From an uncultured Dorea sp. (GTDB lineage: Bacteria > Bacillota > Clostridia > Lachnospirales > Lachnospiraceae), in the NCBI GenBank assembly GCA_947063855.1, contig CAMSTW010000036.1:1-34913 (forward strand): a stretch of DNA of 34,913 bases. The letters are read 5' to 3'. The translations under genes and the position numbers were made by a program. Positions 1 through 8,200 of the stretch are shown in pieces (the first letter of the stretch is position 1; every line of letters begins with the position of its first letter). The notes under the pieces were generated by a model, which saw only the letters and a list, made by a program, of their open reading frames with translations, was not told the DNA's origin and did not search any database.

Positions 1-489
1 CTCACGGGCATTCAGTGTAAAGTAGAAATTGCTGTGGAAAGAGTACGGCAGCAGAAATCTTGCGTCCTCCTTGGGAATATCATGTTCCAGCAACATATTA
101 TACGCCGCAAATAAGGCGTCCATATACCGGCAGTACAGATCCCTTTCTTCTCCCGCCAGATCCGCCGGTATATAGTACCCGCTGCTGCCAAAATCTACAT
201 ACCGCCTGGACTTCACCATGAAGGACGCCAGCCTGCATTCTATAAAAAACTGCTCCGCAAAGGCGGATACATCTTTCATCGCAATCGTAAAAACAGCATG
301 CTCTATGACGGACTTGTGCCCGGACTGCAAAACCTTCTGTACCAGCTGCCGGTTCTTCTCATTGCCCTTTGATTTCTCAAAAATCGCGACGGCGTCGCCT
401 TTCGTCGTCGAAATCCTCGCCGCACTGGCACATACTTCCACATTATCAATATTGTAGCTCACCACTACAGCCTGAGACACATTCCCCAT
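1..489 (-). CDS. ThyX-like flavin-dependent thymidylate synthase family protein (3' part beyond window)
   Basis: The first 163 codons are present and run off the left edge. Family signs: an SxxEH block (residues about 60-64), the segment FIECRLASFMVKSRRY at 82-97, which lines up with the ThyX signature RHRx7S followed by RY, and a later LPxxxxxNxxxTLNARE-type block matching the family core. ThyX normally methylates dUMP with FAD, NADPH and methylenetetrahydrofolate. Here the signature Arg-His-Arg is Glu84-Cys85-Arg86, while the following Ser94, Arg96 and Tyr97 are kept, so activity is uncertain. I prefer the ATG at 489 because AGAAGG sits five bases upstream; an in-frame ATG at 504 is the alternative. 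It lies downstream of the 611-1300 gene on the same strand. Membership of the superfamily is fairly sure; catalytic function is not. Confidence 0.75.
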   Translation of the reverse strand, partial: MGNVSQAVVVSYNIDNVEVCASAARISTTKGDAVAIFEKSKGNEKNRQLVQKVLQSGHKSVIEHAVFTIAMKDVSAFAEQFFIECRLASFMVKSRRYVDFGSSGYYIPADLAGEERDLYCRYMDALFAAYNMLLEHDIPKEDARFLLPYSFHSNFYFTLNARE

Positions 490-516
490 TACATCCTTCT
501 CCATTCTTTTTCTTCT

Positions 517-552
517 TTTATTTTAACTTTATTTATTCATTTATTTTAACTT
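517..552. repeat. Two copies of TTTATTTTAACTT upstream of the thyX-like gene
   Basis: Exact 13-base direct repeats lie at 517-529 and 540-552, 23 bases apart, in an AT-rich stretch just before the thyX-like start. They could act as an A/T-rich promoter element, or could be slippage. I see no clear promoter or terminator in the 505-610 gap. Confidence 0.5.
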
Positions 553-610
553 CTTTTATCTGACGATTCGCAACTGTCCCAAAACCGGCCAGTCCTTTCA
601 GGGCAATTCC

Positions 611-1300
611 TTAATAGAATCTTCCAATCGCCGGCATCAGCAGCAATATGTTCAATCCCCACATCACGATCGCGGCGATGATACCGATAATGCAGAGCAC
701 CTTCCCTGCCTTCGCCTGTCCCGCCTTACGGGAGCCTGCTCCCATCCTGGCTCTTGAGAAGCCCAGGCACGCCAGAATAATGCCCACAATCGGAATGATG
801 AATGCAAATACCAGACTGAGGATTCCAAATACCAGGCCCATCGTAGCCGCGCCGGAGTTATCCACCGTATGTACCGGAACAACATTCTGATATGGCTGTG
901 CCGGATTCCCTGGCGCTCCCTGTCCCGGCATGCCTCCCGGATATCCAGGCATCCCTTGACCCGGCATATTCTGGGGCGCAGGAAGCGGCTGCTGCAGGGC
1001 GGCAAACAACTGCTCAAGGCTCTCCCTGTACGGCTTCTTCTGCAGGACTGCCACAAATCCGTTCAGATTCCATTCGCCGCCGAAGGTTCCCTTAAGCCAC
1101 GCCTCCAGATGGAACACTCCGTTCCTGTAATACCATCTCAGATACTTATATCCCTCCATCATCGCGTCGCCTGTACGGTATGCCGGTTCTCCCTTCCATT
1201 CGGACATGATAAAGCTGTTCTTCTGCAGATAATCATTCATCATGAACTGTACAAAATCATCCGGCTTATTCAGCACCAGATCCCTCACATATCTTGCCAT
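611..1300 (-). CDS. Membrane protein with N-terminal globular domain, Pro/Gly linker and two C-terminal TM helices (DUF4190-like tail)
   Basis: 229 residues. Residues 1-100 are soluble and rich in aromatics, with a WYYRNG...FHLEAWLKG stretch. Residues 105-135 form a low-complexity linker of Met-Pro-Gly-Gln repeats. Residues about 150-180 and 197-222 are two hydrophobic helices separated by a basic Arg/Lys loop, as in DUF4190-type membrane tails. The probable topology is a cytoplasmic domain tethered to the membrane by a flexible linker. The ATG at 1300 has a good GGAAGGAGAAG site, and a promoter lies upstream at 1340-1368. Function is unknown. The two-helix tail is the only family resemblance I would defend; the N-terminal domain I do not recognise. 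Confidence 0.8.
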   Translation of the reverse strand: MARYVRDLVLNKPDDFVQFMMNDYLQKNSFIMSEWKGEPAYRTGDAMMEGYKYLRWYYRNGVFHLEAWLKGTFGGEWNLNGFVAVLQKKPYRESLEQLFAALQQPLPAPQNMPGQGMPGYPGGMPGQGAPGNPAQPYQNVVPVHTVDNSGAATMGLVFGILSLVFAFIIPIVGIILACLGFSRARMGAGSRKAGQAKAGKVLCIIGIIAAIVMWGLNILLLMPAIGRFY

Positions 1301-1339
1301 ATTTCTCTTCTCCTTCCCTTGGAACTGACTTCCGTAATT

Positions 1340-1368
1340 ATATTAACCCAAAACGAAGGAAAATACAA
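1340..1368 (-). promoter_or_regulatory. Predicted sigma-A promoter for the 611-1300 gene
   Basis: Minus strand TTGTAT at 1368-1363, 17-bp spacer, TAATAT at 1345-1340, about 40 bases before the ATG at 1300. Confidence 0.5.
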
Positions 1369-1403
1369 GTTACACTTTCCGCCGGCTCCCTGACAACAAA
1401 TAA

Positions 1404-1444
1404 CAGGAATACTTTCATTTGAAGAATTCAAATAAGTATTCCTG
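1404..1444 (-). terminator. Long hairpin after the ABC exporter operon
   Basis: Arms CAGGAATACTT (1404-1414) and AAGTATTCCTG (1434-1444) pair perfectly. Inside them ATTTGAA (1417-1423) and TTCAAAT (1427-1433) pair around a GAA loop, with a 2-base bulge. It begins 20 bases past the stop of the last permease gene and is followed on that strand by a T-rich run, as expected for an intrinsic terminator. Confidence 0.7.
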
Positions 1445-1464
1445 TCATAAAAATCTAATATATA

Positions 1465-2793
1465 CTACCGCATCATCTCCAGCAATTTCTTCGGACTCGG
1501 CGGATTCCCTTTATAGAGGGACATCATCTTATAGACCTTCCCCGCCGCCAGCGTAATCAGGGTCGCCGTCACCACCACGATTCCAAGGGAAGCAAGCGCC
1601 TCCGGCACACTCAGCACGCCAAGCAGGATCTTCGTAGGCGCCACCAGAATCGACGTGAACGGCACCCACACCTGCCAGGTAACTGCATCCCAGGGCACAT
1701 CCGAACCCGAGCCTCCTGCAAACATCGTCGCAAAGAAGCTAACCAGCAGCACCATCACAAACAGCATATTCGTGCTGGACAGATCCTCCGGCTTCTCCGC
1801 AAGCGCCCCGCCGATCGCCGCAAGAGAGCAGTAAAGCAGCAGCCCCGCCGCCAGCATCAAAAGCGCAAGGATTACTCCCGGAACCGTGAACATCCCGGAG
1901 AATTCGCCAAAGGACTCCACAAGCTGAATCAACACCATACCGGTATCCGGATTCACCATTTTCGTAAAATGAATCCCAAGGGCAAATCCCCCGAACAATC
2001 CGGCGATCCATATAAAAATCTGCAGGATCCCGCTTGCCGCCATCGCAAACACCTTGCCCAGCAGCATCGCCCCGGGCTTCACGGACACCAGCATAAGATC
2101 CATGAGTTTCGACGTCTTCTCCATAATCGCAGAATTCGCCGTTCCCTGCCCGTACGCAAGAATCATAAAGTAGAGGATCATGATGTTCAGATAGGGCAAT
2201 AACATCGCCATGACCTCTTTCGCCGCCGCATACTCGTCGCTCTCATCCGCCGAAACGCTGCTGTCCCGCACCACCGTCTCGATAGGCATGGTCATCTCCG
2301 CGATCTGCGAAGCCTCAAGGTTCGATTTCTGGATCAGGATATAACGGAACGCGCCCGAGAGAAATGCACTGTATGCGTCGGCATCCTTCTCCTTAAGCTT
2401 CGTTTCATCCGGAAGAAGCACGTTAAGCTGATACCCGTTCTCCTCATAATCCACCGCGAGCAGGACAGAATACCCGTCCTCTTCGGCCTTCTTCGCGGCG
2501 TCTTCTATATTCCCGGCCATCTCATAAGCGACATCCGTAAACCGCCCGGGATCCGCGCCGTTCAAGACGCTGTAGTCTGCCGCGCCTTCCCCGCTGCCGC
2601 CTGTTTCAACCACATATACCTTGTCAATCTTGCTTACGTACGCCTCATCCTCTCCAAAATATTCGACGGCAGGCATAATCGCCGCCGGGAGCAGCAGACA
2701 CAGGACGGCAATGATAATCGTCGCATTCCGATACCCCTTCTGCTTCACATGCTGGATAAATGTAAACGCAAATATATTTTCAAGCCCTTTCAT
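1465..2793 (-). CDS. ABC-2 type exporter permease, NatB-like (second permease)
   Basis: 442 residues from the ATG at 2793, which overlaps the previous stop (ATGA). A first membrane helix at about 20-45 is followed by a roughly 170-residue acidic extracytoplasmic domain, then a cluster of about five to six helices (ILYFMILAYGQGTANSAIM..., AMLLGKVFAMAASGILQIFIWIAGLF and later segments). This is the standard layout of NatB/YhaP-type ABC-2 permeases. The motif MEKTSKLMDLMLVSVKPGAMLLGK is the cytoplasmic coupling region that faces the ATPase. It is paralogous to the gene before it, so the two permeases probably form a heterodimer with the ATPase. The substrate is unknown: NatAB exports Na+, but relatives export peptides or drugs. 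An AAAGGGGG ribosome site lies ten bases upstream. Confidence 0.85.
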   Translation of the reverse strand: MKGLENIFAFTFIQHVKQKGYRNATIIIAVLCLLLPAAIMPAVEYFGEDEAYVSKIDKVYVVETGGSGEGAADYSVLNGADPGRFTDVAYEMAGNIEDAAKKAEEDGYSVLLAVDYEENGYQLNVLLPDETKLKEKDADAYSAFLSGAFRYILIQKSNLEASQIAEMTMPIETVVRDSSVSADESDEYAAAKEVMAMLLPYLNIMILYFMILAYGQGTANSAIMEKTSKLMDLMLVSVKPGAMLLGKVFAMAASGILQIFIWIAGLFGGFALGIHFTKMVNPDTGMVLIQLVESFGEFSGMFTVPGVILALLMLAAGLLLYCSLAAIGGALAEKPEDLSSTNMLFVMVLLVSFFATMFAGGSGSDVPWDAVTWQVWVPFTSILVAPTKILLGVLSVPEALASLGIVVVTATLITLAAGKVYKMMSLYKGNPPSPKKLLEMMR

Positions 2794-4157
2794 CTGTTCT
2801 CTACCCCCTTTGCACTGCTCTGACGGAACATCTGAATCCACCCGCCAAGCTTCATTCTGTTTCCGCGGTACATCATCAGAGCGCGGTAGATCCTTGCGCA
2901 GACATAGGCAAGAAAAAGAATCACAGCAAGCTGGATTGCCCACGAGAGAGCCAGCATTCCAAATCCGATATCACCAATCATATAACGCACAGGCGCACAG
3001 AACATGGAAGAAACCGGACACAATGACACCAGCGTCGCCAGCACAGGATTACTTCCGATTCCAACCGTAATCGTCGCGATAAAATACCCTGCCATAACCA
3101 GCATAACGATGGTCAGGTTGGCCGGCTCTACATCTTCCGTGGACGAACAGCCCGTTCCAATCAACCCGCTGATCAACGATACCTGCAGATAGCCAAGCAG
3201 CAACGACACCACCAGAATCAGCGCCGTAGCCGGTGATACCTGCAGCGTCCCCAGGGAAAATCCGAACGCCGCAAACTGCTGTTTCAGTACTGTAGTATCC
3301 GCGAACTGCCCGGTTATCACATAAGAGAGTCCCATAACCGCCGCAAGGCTTCCGACCAGCCCCAGGATATATGTCATCACAGCGAGAATCTTTCCCACCA
3401 GCATCGCAAGCGGGCTGACGCTGACCATCAAAAGCTCCGCCAGCTTCGACGCCTTCTCTTCTATCACTTTCTGTATAATATAAGAAGAAACAAACGTACA
3501 CAATACCAGGAGCGCAATGGAATAGATCATCTGTACGCCAAACCGGGCGTCAAAATCATCCGTCTCATCCGCCTTAAGATACTCCGCCACACTCTCCACA
3601 TGCGTCTCATAAGGGCTGGTCAGGGCGGTGATCTGCTCCGGCTTTGCGTTCTGCTGTACGTAACGCGCTTCATCCAGCAGACCTGACAACATGCCCGCAC
3701 AGGTATCCAGATCCCCGTCCGTAAACTCCTTCTCCTCAAGCGCAAAGGCTCCGACAGTAAAGCGCATCTTATCCATATCCTTCTGAAGATGAACATACGC
3801 TTCTGCCGGCTTGATCATGGTCTCATATGTATCTTCCGACCACTCTGCATCCATCACATCCGTATCTATAAATTCCGTATCCGCAAATACCTCATTTCTC
3901 CGGGAAATATCCTCAAGATCCAGCTCATAGCCGGTCTCGTTCTGCACATACACAACCCTGACGCCCAACGGCGAAGCCTCATCCGCAGACGCAGCCTGCT
4001 TCCCGCCCATCATCACCGTCATAACCGGGATACTGGCGGCCGCAAACAGGAAAAAAATCAGCATGGTAATGATATTGGCTTTCCCCTTCACCATCTGCGA
4101 TAACGTAAAACGGAACACCTTTCCCGTCCCGGTAAAATCACTCTTCCTAAGCTTCAT
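2790..4157 (-). CDS. ABC-2 type exporter permease, NatB-like (first permease)
   Basis: 455 residues if started at the ATG at 4157, which has AGGTG six bases upstream; an ATG at 4163 and a GTG at 4166 are in frame. It has one N-terminal helix (about 20-45), a large extracytoplasmic loop, then at least five helices, with the coupling motif IEEKASKLAELLMVSVSPLAMLVGK that recurs in the next gene. It overlaps the ATPase stop by 11 bp and the following permease start by 4 bp, so the three proteins are almost surely made together as one exporter. The substrate cannot be read from sequence. I am sure of the family but not of any specific member. Confidence 0.85.
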   Translation of the reverse strand: MKLRKSDFTGTGKVFRFTLSQMVKGKANIITMLIFFLFAAASIPVMTVMMGGKQAASADEASPLGVRVVYVQNETGYELDLEDISRRNEVFADTEFIDTDVMDAEWSEDTYETMIKPAEAYVHLQKDMDKMRFTVGAFALEEKEFTDGDLDTCAGMLSGLLDEARYVQQNAKPEQITALTSPYETHVESVAEYLKADETDDFDARFGVQMIYSIALLVLCTFVSSYIIQKVIEEKASKLAELLMVSVSPLAMLVGKILAVMTYILGLVGSLAAVMGLSYVITGQFADTTVLKQQFAAFGFSLGTLQVSPATALILVVSLLLGYLQVSLISGLIGTGCSSTEDVEPANLTIVMLVMAGYFIATITVGIGSNPVLATLVSLCPVSSMFCAPVRYMIGDIGFGMLALSWAIQLAVILFLAYVCARIYRALMMYRGNRMKLGGWIQMFRQSSAKGVENR

Positions 4158-5106
4158 GTACATCACCTACTTTCTCCACGAAAATCTCATGGAGAGACGG
4201 CTCGCGCAGACTGAATGTAACAACAGTAACTCCATTCTCAATCAATAGCTTTAAAAATCCGTTGGCCTGCTCATCCCCGGATACCTTAATCTGATACTCC
4301 GTCTCTTTTGCCGAAACCAGCGTAAGCCCCTCCTGCCTGATAAGGTCTGTCACATCCGTCTCCGTTTTCAGCAGAAGGTTAATACGCCCATAGCTCTTCT
4401 TGATATCATTCAGATGCCCGGCAAGGACCGTCTTGGAACGGTTCAGTATAATAATGTCCGTACAGAATTCCTCCACGGTAGCCATCTGGTGGCTCGACAT
4501 GATAAGATATTTCCCTTTCGCAATCTCATCCCGGATAATCCCCTTGAACAAATCCGTATTCACCGGGTCAAGGCCGGAAAGCGGCTCATCTAAAATCAGC
4601 AGGTCAGGGTCAGGCAAAAGCGCCGTCATGAACTGGATCTTCTGCTGATTTCCCTTGGAAAGCTGATCCGCCTTTTTCGGAGCCTGGGCTTTCGCGCGTT
4701 TCTTCTTCCCGTCTTCTGATTTTGGAGCCTGGGGATACAGGTATTCTTCTACCTCAAGCCTCTCGGCCCAGTAACGGATTCTCTTCTTTGCCTCCGCCTT
4801 GGAGATCCCCCTAAGGCCGGCAAAATATATAAGCTGGTCCATCAGGGTATACTTGGGGTACAATCCTCTCTCCTCTGCAAGATAACCCACATTACAGGTC
4901 GCCGTATCAAGAGGCGCGCCATTCCAGAGTACCTCCCCGGTATCCCGTGAAAGCATATTCAGCATCATACGGATAGAAGTGGTCTTTCCGGCTCCGTTTG
5001 TCCCCAGAAGTGCAAAAACACCCGGGTTCTTCATCTCAAAGCTCAGATTTTCCACTACCGTTTTCTCTCCGTATTTTTTGGATAAATTTCTTACTTCTAA
5101 ACTCAT
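4147..5106 (-). CDS. ABC transporter ATPase, NatA-like
   Basis: 319 residues from the ATG at 5106, which follows a GGGAG site. Walker A is GTNGAGKTT (residues 35-43), signature LSKGNQQ (149-155) and Walker B LLILDEP (169-175), followed by the D-loop SGLD and the H-loop SSHQM. It hydrolyses ATP to drive the two permeases encoded directly downstream. An odd lysine-rich insertion at about 125-147, containing a repeated QAPK, sits directly before the signature where relatives have a short linker. The C-terminal 90 residues form the usual accessory domain of NatA-type ATPases. An extended -10 promoter lies 30 bases upstream, so the exporter need not depend on read-through from jetC. Confidence 0.9.
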   Translation of the reverse strand: MSLEVRNLSKKYGEKTVVENLSFEMKNPGVFALLGTNGAGKTTSIRMMLNMLSRDTGEVLWNGAPLDTATCNVGYLAEERGLYPKYTLMDQLIYFAGLRGISKAEAKKRIRYWAERLEVEEYLYPQAPKSEDGKKKRAKAQAPKKADQLSKGNQQKIQFMTALLPDPDLLILDEPLSGLDPVNTDLFKGIIRDEIAKGKYLIMSSHQMATVEEFCTDIIILNRSKTVLAGHLNDIKKSYGRINLLLKTETDVTDLIRQEGLTLVSAKETEYQIKVSGDEQANGFLKLLIENGVTVVTFSLREPSLHEIFVEKVGDVHEA

Positions 5107-5134
5107 CTGCTTATCTCCCTTCTTTGCTGGTAAC

Positions 5135-5143
5135 AGTATAGCA
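5135..5143 (-). promoter_or_regulatory. Extended -10 promoter for the ABC exporter operon
   Basis: Minus strand TGCTATACT (5143-5135) is a TGn-extended -10 box without a good -35. It would start RNA near 5128, leaving a leader of about 20 bases with the ribosome site. The 5107-5246 gap holds no clear terminator after jetC. Confidence 0.5.
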
Positions 5144-5246
5144 TAAAACAGGAGATTTTGTGTCGATTTTGCGTGAAGAGTTCTATTTCCGTCTTGAATG
5201 GTATATCCGGCAGACGATCGGCCTTCATCCAATCCCATACATGTTC

Positions 5247-8200
5247 TCAGAACACCAGCTCCTGCTGCTCCATCACTTCAATCTGAGAAACGATCATCGT
5301 CTCCGGCTCATTCCCCCGCAGATGGTCTGCCTTCAAATACTGCATCCCGCTTCGTAAATTCGCCGCAATCAGATTCAGCACATAAATATTATCAAACCGG
5401 TTATAAATCGAGTCCCCGCCAAGCCCTGTCAGGCACACAAGCTGCGTGTTCGTCTTCTTCGCCACATCCATCAGCGGTTTCAGCAAATGCGACGCATTCG
5501 TCTGGGCGAACGGATTATCCATAACCAGAACCTTCCCCTCATTCTTATCCGCAAATATATCCGTATCATCCTTACGCATATAATACAAAAGGCTCGACAG
5601 AATGACGAATGCTGACAGGAATCCTTCTCCTCCGGAATTCCTCGCCACTTCCGCCCAGGTAATCGGATACTCCCTCTGCGCCTCAATCTTATACAGCCGA
5701 ATCTGCACATTCCCAATCCCGACTATCGTATCATACAGGTTTCTCGTGGTAATCTGGGTTCCGAAATATTCCTGCGCATTTTCATTCTGCTCAAATAACC
5801 GAAGCCCCTTCTGCGTGATCTCGTCAATCATATCCTGAAGCCTGATCTGATACAGGTTCTCATTCTCTTCCCACTCCGGCAGCCCGATTTTCAGCATCTT
5901 CACAGGCCTCTCCCGAATCGCAATCGTAGAATTATGGTCAATCCTGCCAAGATTCTGATGCACCTCCCGGACATAATCCTCCATAAGCTCCACGATTTTG
6001 TTCTTCTCCTTCTCCACAAGGGAAATGTCTACCAAAAGCTTCTCCATCAGGCTGTCATAGGACTGTATCGTGGTGGTAAGCTGCCGCAGCACGGCAGACC
6101 CATCCTTTGTAAGCTCCAGCATCGACTCCAACGGTTTTCTGTAGAAATCCTCCTGAAACTGCTCCATGCGTATCGTACGGTTCAGGAGGCGGTCAAGCAC
6201 ATCCTGCGCCTCCCGGCAGTCCCTGAGCATCTGATTATAATCCCGGATTAAGATGCCCTTAAAATTGCGGAGGCTCTTTGCATCCATCTCTCCAAAGTCC
6301 TGCTCCCATACGACCTCGTTAGCGAGCGGAAAGCCGCTGTATTCCGAAAGCGCCGTCAGGTTCTCCCCATAACTGCGCAGACGTTCCCGGAGGCCCTCCG
6401 CCTGTTTCCCCGCCTCCTTCTCCTGATAACGGAACTGATTCTTCCTTGCGTCAAAATCCTGGTTCTGGATTTCCTCCTCTGGCAGAGGTTCTTCCTCGCC
6501 GCATTCCGCCTTCATCCGTTCCAGCCGCTCACGTTTCTGCTGGTTCACCACGGCGATTTGCTTATCCTCGTCGTTCCAGAGCCTTTGCTTTACGGCAATC
6601 TTACGTTCACATTCGGAAAGCATGATTTCCTGATGAGATTCCGCCTCACGGTTATAACTTACCTGCTCCAAATTCTCGCTGGAAAGCCCGTATTTACTCC
6701 GTAAATGCTCCAATTCATCCACTGCATCCTGATAACGGTTTCCGACGCGCTGCTCCTGTTCCTCGAGCTCCTGAATTTCCTGAGACATATGTGAAGTAAT
6801 TGCGGCATACCGGGCTTCCATTTCCCGGATATTCCAAAACTCTTCTGCCGTTACCTTATTCTGACCTGCCAAGCCTTTCCGGTCCTCTGTCTTTAAGTTC
6901 CCTTCTGCCCGATCTGCATTCTCTTTCTCACTACTCTGGAGGCTTACCTCATGCGCCGGAATCTCTGTCATCCTTTTCACAGTTTCAAGACTTTTCTTTA
7001 CTGCCTCAGGCGTCTCCTCCTTCTCATACCGCTCATACTTCCACCCCTTCTTACGGATCTCATCTCCTTCCCGGAGCAGGTTATTGTACGCAATCTCTCC
7101 GGTCTTCTGCCGCTCCCTTAGCTTCTCCTGCTGGTTCCTGCATAATTTCTGCTTCTCCTTGAGCTTCTCCGCCTCCTTCTTACAACGCATAAGCTCCTTT
7201 AGATTCTGCTCATACGCCTCATACTCCCTGCACAGCCGCCCGAAATCCTCAAGCCTTCGCATCTGGCGGCTCACCTCGCGTTCAGCGCTTCGGGCTTCCT
7301 GTTCCAGACGCTCTGTCTTAGCTCTGAGTTCTGCCAGTTCTCCCGTTTCTTCACGGATCTTTCGCTCCTGCCGCCCGATTTGCTCTCCAAGCTCTCTTAG
7401 ACGTTTCTCATTTGCTTCCCAGTTCTCTTTGCTGACCTCCTGATTACGGATCATCTCCTGACGTTCAAAATATTCCGTGTACTCAGCCTGCCGGATGGCG
7501 ATAGACTCCTTTTTCTTCTCAATCTGCCGCTCCTTCTCCTGCACCAGACCCTTAAGCTTCTCTTCATTCAGCAGATTTTCATTGAACCAGACATAGAAAC
7601 TGACTCCCTCAAGCCGGATCATCCCACTCGCCTGATTCTCCCCGCTTCCATCAAGCATCTCCCGCACCACAATCGGAACCGGGAATGACGTATAGATCCC
7701 TTCCATATTCTGAGACAGTTTACGCACCTCCGCCTCGGAGAGAATCAGCGCATAGGGCAGAAACGGGTGGGCGCGCACCAGCTTAAGATTCTGCGCTTCC
7801 GTATATCCGTTCTTTCCAAGCCACTCCATCCCATAGACCACATGGATTCCAAGGTCTTCAAGCTCCGTTTCCAGTTCCTCCGGCAGCTCTAGCACTTTCC
7901 CCTGTGTCAGACGCTGATACTCTTTCTGCAGGATGTCCTCTTCCTTCTCAAGGTTCCTGCGAAGTCCCGCAATCTCCTTAAGTTTCCGCTCCGACACATG
8001 GAGAATCTTATCCCTGTCAAAAATCACATCCTCCCTCAGGTTCAGATATTGCAGTACAATCTTCCGTGCCCCCAGTTCCTCTTCATATTCCTGCCGCAGG
8101 TTCTCCTGCTGTTCAAGCTCCATCTTCCCCTTAAGAAGCTCTGCGCGCATATCCTCAAGCCCGCGCTCAAGGCTGCGGCTTTTCTCATTTGCCTGCTCCT

